From contig JBAYJT010000003.1 in assembly GCA_041664965.1 (NCBI GenBank), positions 1 to 59,308 of the forward strand: 59,308 nucleotides of DNA, read 5' to 3'. Below are positions 14,796 through 22,495 of the stretch, in pieces. The notes beneath the pieces were generated by a model, which was not told the origin of the DNA, searched no databases, and was given only the letters and a program-made list of their open reading frames with translations. Position 1 is the first letter of the stretch, and each line of letters starts with the position of its first letter. The position numbers were made by a program, and so were the translations under genes. Source of the DNA: JBAYJT01 sp041664965. Lineage in GTDB: Bacteria > Pseudomonadota > Gammaproteobacteria > UBA9339.

Positions 14796-15503
14796 ATGGA
14801 AAAGCGTTTAGCATTCCAGTCTAATTTAAGATTACGCACCGACCAAGACTTTGCGGCTATTTTTGCTGGAAAAAATGGTGCAACGAAACGTTTGAAAACC
14901 AATCATTTCGCTCTGCTTTATAAGCCAAATGGGCTTCATCATCCACGTTTAGGCATTAGCGTTAGCAAGAAAAATATTCCAAAAGCTTTTAGGCGCAATC
15001 GCTTGAAACGCATAGTTCGTGAGAGCTTTCGCTTGAATCAGCATAATTTACCAGCCATGGATTTGGTTGTATTAGTTTATAATAGTGCTAATAAATTAGA
15101 TGATAAGATTTGGCGGGATATATTAAATGCGTCATTTAGGCAGCTGGATCCCGCGATCAAGTCGCGGGATGACAAAATAGGCAATTCGCGGGATGAGAGT
15201 AAAAAAGAAACTCCGAATTGCAATAAAATAGAGATTCATAGTGATAAAATAGAAGCTCGGATTGATACAGCATCTAGAATAATTATTGCCTTATTAGGCT
15301 TTTATCGCTATTTTATTAGTCCTGTGTTAGGATCACGCTGTCGTTTTTATCCGAGTTGCTCAGCTTATGCGCGCGAGGCGGTAGAACGGCATGGCGCTTG
15401 GCGCGGAGGGTTGTTGGCATTAAAGAGAATTTGCTCTTGCCATCCGTTTCACGCTGGTGGCTATGATCCAGTACCCAAAAAACTTAAAATGAGATCTACA
15501 TGA
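14796..15503 (+). CDS. rnpA-yidD: fused RNase P protein (RnpA) - YidD
   Basis: A single 235-aa frame holds two proteins normally made separately. Residues 1-115 are the RNase P protein subunit, with the RNR signature FRRNRLKRIVRESFRLNQ. Residues about 160-232 are YidD, the membrane-insertion helper, with LLGFYRYFISPVLGSRCRFY, PSCSAYAREAVERHG and CHPFHAGGYDPVP. Residues about 116-158 are a charged linker (SRDDKIGNSRDESKKE) encoded in part by a palindromic repeat. I find no ATG, GTG or TTG start in frame just before the YidD part, so translation as a fusion seems unavoidable unless the linker is cleaved. The YidD stop overlaps the yidC start (ATGA). Confidence 0.92.
   Translation: MEKRLAFQSNLRLRTDQDFAAIFAGKNGATKRLKTNHFALLYKPNGLHHPRLGISVSKKNIPKAFRRNRLKRIVRESFRLNQHNLPAMDLVVLVYNSANKLDDKIWRDILNASFRQLDPAIKSRDDKIGNSRDESKKETPNCNKIEIHSDKIEARIDTASRIIIALLGFYRYFISPVLGSRCRFYPSCSAYAREAVERHGAWRGGLLALKRICSCHPFHAGGYDPVPKKLKMRST
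15146..15177. repeat. palindromic repeat inside the rnpA-yidD gene
   Basis: ATCCCGCGA at 15148-15156 and TCGCGGGAT at 15162-15170 flank TCAAG, followed by GACAAAA. A second copy of the family is at 30656-30684 (ATCCCGCGG, CTTGA, CCGCGGGAT) in a spacer. A half-copy, TTCGCGGGATGAG, follows at 15184-15196. Its position exactly at the domain junction suggests that insertion created the fusion. Confidence 0.85.
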
Positions 15504-17134
15504 ATACTGTACGCATGTTTCTTTACGCTATTTTAGGCGTTGTTTGCTTATTGTTATGGAATGCTTGGCAGGCTGATTATCCGCCAACTCCAACCCCAGT
15601 GCAATCTAGTGCAACAAACAATACAGCAACTTCTATTCCGGGCAATACTAGTTCGCATGCTGTGATAACTTCAACTCCCAGACAAAAAGAACTGGTTACT
15701 CAAATTCCAAACAAACGTTTAATTAGCGTACATACTGATGTTTTGGATGTTTCTATAGATACTTTAGGCGGTAACGTTGTAACGGCTAAGCTTTTAAAAT
15801 ACCCAGTTTCTTTAGAAGAAAAATCTACACCAGTTCAACTTTTAAGTGATAGCCCAGACAAGCTTTATATAGCAGCAAGCGGCGTAGTTAGCGATAAAGC
15901 GGGTGAGCTCAGTTTAGATAAACCACCACAGTACACTGCTCCTCAAAACAATTACATTTTGGGCGATAACGCCAAAGATCTCAACGTGAATTTAGTTTGG
16001 CATGGCAAAAATGGTATTACTTTGACCAAAACATTTACTTTTACACGTGGTAATTACGCTATTAAAGTTAATAACAGCATTTTAAATTCCACTAGCCAAG
16101 CTTGGAATGGAAAATTTTTCGCTGAACTACAAAGAAAAACTACAGAAGAAGATAAAGGCGGTGGCATGTTTAGTTTCCGTACCTTTTCTGGTGGCTCTAT
16201 TTCTAGTCCAGACAAACCTTACGAAAAATTTACTTATGCTAACTTAGACAAAGAGAATCTCGCCCGTACTATTCAAGGCGGCTGGCTCGCGTTTCAACAA
16301 CGTTATTTCTTAAGTGTTTGGATTCCAGAGCAAAATCAACTACATGACTATTTTTCTCAAGCTGTTCCCACAGAGCAGACTTATGTTTTAGGTTTGACTA
16401 ATTCTATTGTGGTGCAACCCAATTCAGAGCTTAAACTTGGCGCCACTCTTTATGTTGGACCGGAAACTACAGCTACTCTTAAAACTCTAGCTCCGCATTT
16501 GGATTTAACTATTGATTATGGTTGGCTCTGGATAATTTCAGTTTGGATTTTTTGGCTGATGCGTCAAATTTATCGCATAGTTGGGAACTGGGGTTGGTCC
16601 ATTATTATCGTGACTATTCTAATTAAACTAGCTTTCTATAAATTTTCCGAAAAAAGCTATCGCTCGATGGGCAAAATGAAAGAGTTAGCTCCGCGCTTAC
16701 AAGCTCTCAAAGAAAGATTTGGTAATGACAAACAAAAAATGCAGCAAGCCACGATGGAGCTTTATAAAAAAGAAAAAGTAAATCCCATGGGAGGTTGCTT
16801 ACCGATATTGATCCAAATTCCTGTTTTTATAGCTTTGTACTATGTTTTGATCGAAGCTGTGGAGCTCAGACAGGCTCCATTTATGTTCTGGATCCATGAC
16901 TTATCGGCACGTGATCCATACTACATCCTACCCATTTTAATGGGCTTTAGTATGTATCTGCAGCAACGCTTAAGTCCTCAGCCATCGACTGATCCTATGC
17001 AGGCTAAGATGATGATGTTTTTACCAGTGATTTTTACAGTGTTTTTCTTATCATTCCCTGCCGGTTTAGTGCTTTATTGGTTGGTGAATAACTGCCTTTC
17101 TGTTTTGCAACAATGGTATGTTATGCGCCGATAA
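15500..17134 (+). CDS. yidC: membrane protein insertase YidC
   Basis: YidC inserts and folds inner-membrane proteins with or without SecYEG. The 544-aa protein has an N-terminal anchor (MFLYAILGVVCLLLWNAW), a large periplasmic beta domain to about residue 320, and the conserved five-helix core. The core includes RIVGNWGWSIIIVTILIK, the cytoplasmic coiled hairpin (SYRSMGKMKELAPRLQALKE), NPMGGCLPILIQIPVFIALY and the final FPAGLVLYWLVNNCLSVLQQ. The ATG overlaps the yidD stop by four bases, indicating translational coupling. Confidence 0.97.
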   Translation: MNTVRMFLYAILGVVCLLLWNAWQADYPPTPTPVQSSATNNTATSIPGNTSSHAVITSTPRQKELVTQIPNKRLISVHTDVLDVSIDTLGGNVVTAKLLKYPVSLEEKSTPVQLLSDSPDKLYIAASGVVSDKAGELSLDKPPQYTAPQNNYILGDNAKDLNVNLVWHGKNGITLTKTFTFTRGNYAIKVNNSILNSTSQAWNGKFFAELQRKTTEEDKGGGMFSFRTFSGGSISSPDKPYEKFTYANLDKENLARTIQGGWLAFQQRYFLSVWIPEQNQLHDYFSQAVPTEQTYVLGLTNSIVVQPNSELKLGATLYVGPETTATLKTLAPHLDLTIDYGWLWIISVWIFWLMRQIYRIVGNWGWSIIIVTILIKLAFYKFSEKSYRSMGKMKELAPRLQALKERFGNDKQKMQQATMELYKKEKVNPMGGCLPILIQIPVFIALYYVLIEAVELRQAPFMFWIHDLSARDPYYILPILMGFSMYLQQRLSPQPSTDPMQAKMMMFLPVIFTVFFLSFPAGLVLYWLVNNCLSVLQQWYVMRR

Positions 17135-17175
17135 TTCATTGTAAAATAGGATTAAGTCAAAAGGAGAAGGCCTGT

Positions 17176-18033
17176 ATGAATTTAATAGCCGTATTGCTAT
17201 GCATAACTTTGCAAAAGGTTATCAATGTTGCTGGAAATATAAAGCAAAGCCTATTTCAATTTTACTTAGCGAAAACTAATCCTCTACTAGTTAACCTCAA
17301 TGGCTATCTGGCCTTAGCTCTTTTAGTCTTGCCCTTTGCTGTCTTGATAGGTCTTTTGCATTTCCTAACTTTAGGATATTTGTCTGGTTTTATACATCTT
17401 TTATTTGTCACGCTGATCTTATTTTTTTGTATTGATGCGCGCGATATGGAGCGTGGGGTGGCTTTATCGGCTTATCTGCAAGCCATGGATAAAGACCAAC
17501 CGGAACAGGCTATTAACGCTGGCGAAACTTTCGTTGGTGAACATATCACAGCCGGACACAGCCTGGCGCGTACTGTAACTAAAGTAATTCTTACCCGCTC
17601 TTTCACGAATATTTTTGCTCCGCTTTTTTGGTTTGCCATAGCGGATGTTTATGGTGTGTTTATTTATTATTTACTAGTTCATCTGCAAGAAAACGCTAGT
17701 CGTGAAGCGACTTATGTTTATTTAGTTCGCGTTACAACTACTGTATTGACAATTTTAAACTGGCTTCCCATGCGCCTTTTGGCTTTAATTTATGCTTTAG
17801 CCGGACATTTTGTGAACAGCTTCAGCCATAGCTACAAAGAAATTCTCTCCTCTTCCGCATCTTTCGACCATTTCGTCGTTGACGCTGCTCTCCGCGCCAC
17901 TGACATGGACGTAGATAAAGAAAACAAAAGCAGCATCAAAGAAAACCGCGCTGTCTTGTCCCTAGTCAACCGAGTGCTTCTCATCTGGGTTATCGCTTTG
18001 GTATTGCTGACGCTTGGGAAATGGTTTGCTTAA
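17176..18033 (+). CDS. ampE: AmpE-like integral membrane protein
   Basis: This 285-aa protein, with about four membrane segments, matches AmpE of E. coli (284 aa) at several points. These are RSFTNIFAPLFWFAIADVYG, corresponding to the FYLAPLFWL region, and LNWLPMRLLALIYALAGHF, corresponding to LDWVPVRLAGVVYALIGH. AmpE is a CobD/CbiB-related protein once tied to beta-lactamase induction with AmpD; its true role is unclear. ATG 17176 follows AGGAGAAGG by 5 bp, and the frame extends upstream into yidC. ampD, its usual neighbour, is absent. Confidence 0.82.
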   Translation: MNLIAVLLCITLQKVINVAGNIKQSLFQFYLAKTNPLLVNLNGYLALALLVLPFAVLIGLLHFLTLGYLSGFIHLLFVTLILFFCIDARDMERGVALSAYLQAMDKDQPEQAINAGETFVGEHITAGHSLARTVTKVILTRSFTNIFAPLFWFAIADVYGVFIYYLLVHLQENASREATYVYLVRVTTTVLTILNWLPMRLLALIYALAGHFVNSFSHSYKEILSSSASFDHFVVDAALRATDMDVDKENKSSIKENRAVLSLVNRVLLIWVIALVLLTLGKWFA

Positions 18034-18464
18034 ACTAATCTTTTATCTTACCAAAACGTGATTTTCATCACGAAAAACGAAGATAAAAATATTATTCTTC
18101 TCTTCAATAGAACCCCGAAATATTCTGTCCCTTCGGGACCAGTCGATTTATTGTATTATTTGATCTATTGAATGGTCAGGCAACCCCGTGTTTTTCACGG
18201 TATTGCGCAATACAGAAAATGATGTTATTTTGGAATTGGGTGGGGCGAGGGACCGTAACTTTAAAATATAACTTATTGATTTATAAGGAAAACGCGTAGA
18301 CATGTTTTTATGGGAATTATAAGTTATGAATGATGAATTATGAGTTTTTAAAGAATTTATTTTATATGAGTAACGTCACTGCGAGTAGATGTTTCTAAAA
18401 ATACAGTGTTTTTTTTAATTTATAATTAAGCATTCATAATTTATAATTATTTCTAGGTGATTTT
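18034..18464. repeat. repeat-rich spacer (hairpins, core repeat copy E, AT arms)
   Basis: No gene in these 431 bases. In order there is CGTGA/TCACG (about 18056-18071), GTCCC/GGGAC (18127-18139), and CCGTG/CACGG followed by the perfect palindrome GTATTGCGCAATAC (about 18184-18213). The last is a half-copy of the hairpin repeat found three times at 30.8-32.8 kb. A reversed ~50-bp core follows (18260-18310), then AT-rich arms at 18312-18346 and 18411-18452. Confidence 0.75.
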
Positions 18465-19874
18465 ATGAGCAACATCATTGAATTAAATACCGATGTAATG
18501 GTTTTAGGCGCCGGCCCTGGCGGTTACGCCGCAGCTTTTCGCGCGGCGGATTTAGGCAAAAAAGTGATTTTAGTGGAAAAAAATTCGACTTTAGGCGGTG
18601 TTTGCCTAAATGTTGGATGTATACCATCTAAAACGCTACTTCATGCCGCACAAGTCATTGAAGAAGCTAAACACGCTGCCGTTTACGGCATTACTTTTTC
18701 CGAACCACAAATTGATATAAATAAACTTCGTAATCAAAAAAATAGCGTGATACGCCGTCTTACAATGGGATTAGCTGGACTTGCCAAAAAGCGCAATGTT
18801 GCTGTTCTAACGGGCGTTGGTAAATTTCTTTCAGATAAACAAATTGAAGTAGCTCTATCAAATGGCGATAAAAATTTAGTTAATTTTACTAATGCAATTA
18901 TAGCCGCAGGCTCGTCTCCAGTAACTCTGCCTTTTATTCCACAAGATCCTCGTGTGCTAGATTCTACTAGCGCTTTAGAAATCAACTCTGTTCCGAAAAA
19001 AATGCTGATCTTGGGAGCTGGAATTATTGGCCTCGAAATGGCAACTGTATATCACGCTCTCGGCAGCCAAATTACTGTAGTTGAATTAATGAACCAAATC
19101 ATACCTGGCGCTGATCTGGATGCGGTTAAGCCTCTACATCAAATCATCAGTAAAAAATATGCCAAAATAATGCTCGAAACTAAAGTCACTCAAGTAGAAT
19201 CTAAAGAGGAGGGCTTGTTGGTGCATTTTGAAGGCAAAAACGCTCCAGCGGAACCAGAATTGTTCGATGCTGTTTTAGTCGCAGTTGGTCGCAAACCTAA
19301 TGGCCATCTCATTTCTGCCAAAGAAATTGGAGTTAGCGTTGACGAGCGTGGCTTTATTCCAGTAAATTCAAAATTACAAACTAATCTCAATAACATCTAC
19401 GCTATTGGCGATATTATTGGCAATCCAATGTTGGCGCACAAAGCTGCTTTTGAAGGTCGTTTGGCAGCGGAAATTATTGCTGGCAGTTCGCGTGAAAATA
19501 CTCCTCAACCAATTCCAAGCGTTGCGTATACAGATCCCGAAATCGCTTGGGTTGGCGCGACAGAAAATGAACTTAAAAAACAAGGTATCACTTACGGTAA
19601 AGGCGTCTTTCCTTGGCTTGCCTCTGGAAGAGCCGCTAGCATTGGCCGCCAAGAAGGTATGACTAAATTGCTTTTCGACAATGCTAGCAAAAAATTGCTT
19701 GGAGCTAGCATAGTTGGTCCAAATGCCGGTGAGCTTATTTCTGAGCTAGCTTTAGCTCTACAAAAGGGCGCTACCGCTTCGGACATCGCCCACACAATTC
19801 ATCCTCATCCTACTTTGTCGGAAAGCGTTATGCTCGCCGCGGAGGTTTTTGAAGGGACAATCACTGATTTATGA
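18465..19874 (+). CDS. lpd: dihydrolipoyl dehydrogenase (E3)
   Basis: E3 reoxidises dihydrolipoamide in the 2-oxoacid dehydrogenase complexes and the glycine cleavage system. The 469-aa flavoprotein has an FAD-binding GAGPGGYAAAFRAADLG, the redox disulfide GGVCLNVGCIPSKTLL, the NAD-binding GAGIIGLEMATVYHALG, FAD site GDI near residue 310, and the C-terminal catalytic His-Glu in HPHPTLSE. It is full length, with AGGTGAT before the ATG. aceE and aceF, the usual upstream genes, are not adjacent; an AT-repeat block precedes it instead. Confidence 0.97.
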   Translation: MSNIIELNTDVMVLGAGPGGYAAAFRAADLGKKVILVEKNSTLGGVCLNVGCIPSKTLLHAAQVIEEAKHAAVYGITFSEPQIDINKLRNQKNSVIRRLTMGLAGLAKKRNVAVLTGVGKFLSDKQIEVALSNGDKNLVNFTNAIIAAGSSPVTLPFIPQDPRVLDSTSALEINSVPKKMLILGAGIIGLEMATVYHALGSQITVVELMNQIIPGADLDAVKPLHQIISKKYAKIMLETKVTQVESKEEGLLVHFEGKNAPAEPELFDAVLVAVGRKPNGHLISAKEIGVSVDERGFIPVNSKLQTNLNNIYAIGDIIGNPMLAHKAAFEGRLAAEIIAGSSRENTPQPIPSVAYTDPEIAWVGATENELKKQGITYGKGVFPWLASGRAASIGRQEGMTKLLFDNASKKLLGASIVGPNAGELISELALALQKGATASDIAHTIHPHPTLSESVMLAAEVFEGTITDL

Positions 19875-19896
19875 TAAAAAAATAGGAGAAAAATAT

Positions 19897-20328
19897 ATGA
19901 TCGATCTTAAAAATCAAATCGATAAGATTTTAAGCGAAAATTCGGGGTTAATTAGTTTTGCAACAATCACCAAAGATGGTAAACCCTGGGTACGCTATGT
20001 TAGCACTATCTATGACCCCAAAGATACGTCTATCCGCTTTTCAACTTTTTTACCATCTCGTAAGGTGGAGCAGATTAAAAATAATCCAGAAGTGCATTTA
20101 ACATGCGGAGTAATGGATCCTGAAAAGCCGAGCAATTACTTGCAAATTCAAGGTACTGCTATTTTTACTCAAGATAAAGCTGAGCGCGAAGCTTTTTGGA
20201 ATGAGCACATAGTTGGTATTTTCAAGGGCGTAGATGATCCCAATTACGGTGTTGTTATTGTAAAACCATATCTAATCGAGCTCTATGAAATAGGGAGCTT
20301 TGTACCTAAGATTTGGAAGCGTTCATAA
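19897..20328 (+). CDS. pyridoxamine 5'-phosphate oxidase-fold protein
   Basis: This 143-aa flavin-binding split-barrel protein belongs to the PNPOx-like / general stress protein 26 group. It shows ISFATITKDGKPWVRYV, IRFSTFLPSRKVEQIKNNPE, VHLTCG and a short C-terminal strand (IELYEIGSFVPKIWK). Such proteins bind FMN, heme or F420, and the substrate cannot be told here. ATG 19897 follows ATAGGAGAAAAAT; the frame continues upstream into the end of lpd and is not used. Its 3' end overlaps the opposite-strand small ORF by 23 bp. Confidence 0.85.
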   Translation: MIDLKNQIDKILSENSGLISFATITKDGKPWVRYVSTIYDPKDTSIRFSTFLPSRKVEQIKNNPEVHLTCGVMDPEKPSNYLQIQGTAIFTQDKAEREAFWNEHIVGIFKGVDDPNYGVVIVKPYLIELYEIGSFVPKIWKRS

Positions 20329-20569
20329 GTGGTTGAGTGGTGCTGATTGCAGCGGCAGCACTAGATTGATTCTGGGCTGTTCTTCTTCCCCACTCATACA
20401 ATGTAGATGGAGATACTGTGACAAAAGTAGTTGTAGTCGCTGTCTTGTCAGTTACAGCTACCAGAGTTTGGGTATGAGAGCTCGTCGGTGGCATTGTCTC
20501 TGGTATACGTGATGGAACCCAGATGACACTATTAGTTCGACTAAGTGCAATTGGTTTGTGAGTAGTCAT
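20306..20569 (-). CDS. small Ser/Thr-rich hypothetical protein
   Basis: An 87-codon frame starts at ATG 20569, seven bases after GGAGG on the minus strand. This good ribosome site argues that it is real. The product is rich in Thr, Ser and Pro (TDKTATTTTFVTVS, QSSAAAAISTTQP), without membrane segments or known motifs. It lies divergent from dnaQ. Composition resembles the low-complexity ends of the effector-like genes. It could still be a chance frame. Confidence 0.45.
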   Translation of the reverse strand: MTTHKPIALSRTNSVIWVPSRIPETMPPTSSHTQTLVAVTDKTATTTTFVTVSPSTLYEWGRRTAQNQSSAAAAISTTQPLMNASKS

Positions 20570-20631
20570 GACATGCCCTCCGCGGTAAAAAACTGTGTAA
20601 TCTATGCTGTGATTCGTTTACAATCGCTATT

Positions 20632-21375
20632 ATGCCACAACGCCAAATAATTCTCGATACTGAAACAACTGGTCTAGATCCCAAAACTGGCCATCGTATT
20701 ATTGAAATCGGTGCGATAGAGCTTATTGATCGACGTTTTACTGGCAATAACTATCATGTTTATATCAATCCTGAACGCGAAATCGATAGCGAAGCTATAT
20801 CCATTCACGGTATTGACAATAAATTTCTGTCTGATAAACCAGTTTTTTCAGCCATAGTAGAAGCGTTTTTGCAGTATATCTCTCAAGCTGAGCTTATTAT
20901 TCACAATGCTCCATTTGATTTGGGGTTTTTAGATTACGAACTAAAGCTAAGCAATAAAAAACTTGGTAAAGTCAAAGACTATGCCCCAAGCGTGTTTGAT
21001 ACCCTAGCTTTTGCTCGCAAAAAACATCCCGGACAGCGCAATAATTTAGATGCTTTGTGTAAACGTTACAAAGTAGATAATAAAGAGAGAAATCTACACG
21101 GCGCTTTGCTCGACGCGACGCTTCTTGGAAAAGTTTATTTGGCGATGACTGGTGGCCAGGTTTGCATGCTCTCAGAACAGCAGGCAGAACAGCAATTGAG
21201 TGAAGTTGCACAAGAAACAACCACTACAATGCAAACAAAATTGCCACTAGATCGGAAGCCTTTACGAATTATTCAAGCTAACGCGCACGAAAAAGCTGCT
21301 CATGCAGAATATTTAGCTAAGCTAGCCCACGCCTGTGGTGGAAAAAGTTTGTGGAGAGAGGAAACAAATGTATAA
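20632..21375 (+). CDS. dnaQ: DNA polymerase III epsilon subunit
   Basis: This is the proofreading 3'-5' exonuclease of the replicative polymerase. The 247-aa protein has the DEDDh motifs: Exo I ILDTETTGLDPKTGHRIIEI, Exo II in IIHNAPFDLGFLDYEL, and Exo III LHGALLDATLLGKVYLAM. A C-terminal tail for alpha-subunit binding follows. The start is ATG 20632, with TACAAT (20619-20624) 8 bp upstream, so the leader is very short or absent. psd begins inside its last codons. The usual partner rnhA is not adjacent. Confidence 0.95.
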   Translation: MPQRQIILDTETTGLDPKTGHRIIEIGAIELIDRRFTGNNYHVYINPEREIDSEAISIHGIDNKFLSDKPVFSAIVEAFLQYISQAELIIHNAPFDLGFLDYELKLSNKKLGKVKDYAPSVFDTLAFARKKHPGQRNNLDALCKRYKVDNKERNLHGALLDATLLGKVYLAMTGGQVCMLSEQQAEQQLSEVAQETTTTMQTKLPLDRKPLRIIQANAHEKAAHAEYLAKLAHACGGKSLWREETNV

Positions 21376-22216
21376 ATTTTTCTGGCAATATATTTTGCCA
21401 CAGCGCTTAATCACGAAAATATTTGGTTATTTGGCTCATTCGGAGCAGGTCTGGCTTAAAAATGCTCTCATTTCTTGGTTTGTACGTCATTACAAAATCG
21501 ACATGCAAGATGCGCGCGAACCAAATCCATATAATTTCAAAACTCTCAAAGATTTCTTTATCCGTGAACCGAAGCCAGAGGCAAGGCCATTTCCAGAAAA
21601 TGCTAAAGCAATCGCTTCTCCGGTAGATGGTAAAATAAGCGCTCTGGGTAAGATAACTTCCGGAAGAATTTTTCAAGCTAAAGGGCATAGCTTTAGTGCT
21701 GCAGAATTGTTAGCTGATGAATCCTATCAAAATGAATTTCTGAACGGCGATTTCATTACGATTTATTTATCTCCTACTAATTACCACAGAGTTTATATGC
21801 CCGTCCAAGGCGAGCTGGAAAAGGCTATGTACATACCTGGGCGCATGTTTGCTGTTAATCAGCGTTCAGCAGAAGAAATCCCCAGCGTATTTGCGCGTAA
21901 CGAGCGACTAGTTTTAATATTTAAAACAGATCTTGGCGTGATGGCGATGGTTTTAGTGGGAGCTTTGATTGTAGCTGGCTTAGCGACCAGTTGGGCCGGT
22001 CCCATCCAAATTGCTTCCAGCCCAAAAGATGCCAAGCAGTTTTTATTACCACTCGACAAAAAAATTATTTTGCAACGCGGCGCCGAAGCCGGCTATTTTA
22101 CCTTTGGTTCCACTGTCATTTTATTATTTCCGCCTAACAAAATAGAGTGGAATCAAGTAAATGCTATTTCTGGAAACAATGTAAAGTTCGGAATGGAAAT
22201 AGGTAATACAAATTAA
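21368..22216 (+). CDS. psd: phosphatidylserine decarboxylase proenzyme
   Basis: Psd makes phosphatidylethanolamine at the inner membrane and cleaves itself to form a pyruvoyl cofactor. The 282-aa protein has ASPVDGKISALGKI (catalytic Asp), YLSPTNYHRVYMPVQGEL (catalytic His) and the self-cleavage site near the C-terminus, here FGST rather than the usual LGST. The Gly-Ser bond that is cut is preserved. ATG 21368 lies inside dnaQ (8-bp overlap) and follows GAGAGGAAAC. The gene overlaps the convergent ferredoxin gene by 4 bp. Confidence 0.95.
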   Translation: MYKFFWQYILPQRLITKIFGYLAHSEQVWLKNALISWFVRHYKIDMQDAREPNPYNFKTLKDFFIREPKPEARPFPENAKAIASPVDGKISALGKITSGRIFQAKGHSFSAAELLADESYQNEFLNGDFITIYLSPTNYHRVYMPVQGELEKAMYIPGRMFAVNQRSAEEIPSVFARNERLVLIFKTDLGVMAMVLVGALIVAGLATSWAGPIQIASSPKDAKQFLLPLDKKIILQRGAEAGYFTFGSTVILLFPPNKIEWNQVNAISGNNVKFGMEIGNTN

Positions 22217-22440
22217 CCGTCGTTTCCAATCGCGCTAACAGGGCAGCCGTCGAGAGCTTCTTGGCAAGCTTTTTTCTCAGCATCATCTACTGGTTGTTTG
22301 AAAACACAGTAGTTACCTGCGCTATTTTCCTTGAAGTTATTTCCAGCTATAGCCGCGCATTGTCCGCAGCTTATACAACCTGAATCTACATAATAGCTAC
22401 CTGCAACATTGTCGGGTGTTTTGTCATTTTTGTTAGGCAT
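22213..22440 (-). CDS. single-cluster 4Fe-4S ferredoxin
   Basis: This is a 75-aa electron carrier. Three cysteines sit in GCISCGQC and the fourth in DGCPVSAI, the ligand set for one [4Fe-4S] cluster as in Thermotoga/Desulfovibrio-type ferredoxins. The ribosome site is AGGAGA before the ATG. The electron partner is unknown; it lies between psd and the amylase fusion, on the latter's strand. Confidence 0.9.
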   Translation of the reverse strand: MPNKNDKTPDNVAGSYYVDSGCISCGQCAAIAGNNFKENSAGNYCVFKQPVDDAEKKACQEALDGCPVSAIGNDG

Positions 22441-22495
22441 ATAAATCTCCTAAATATAAATCTATAATTGAAAAGGTGCGTTATTCTAGCAAAAT

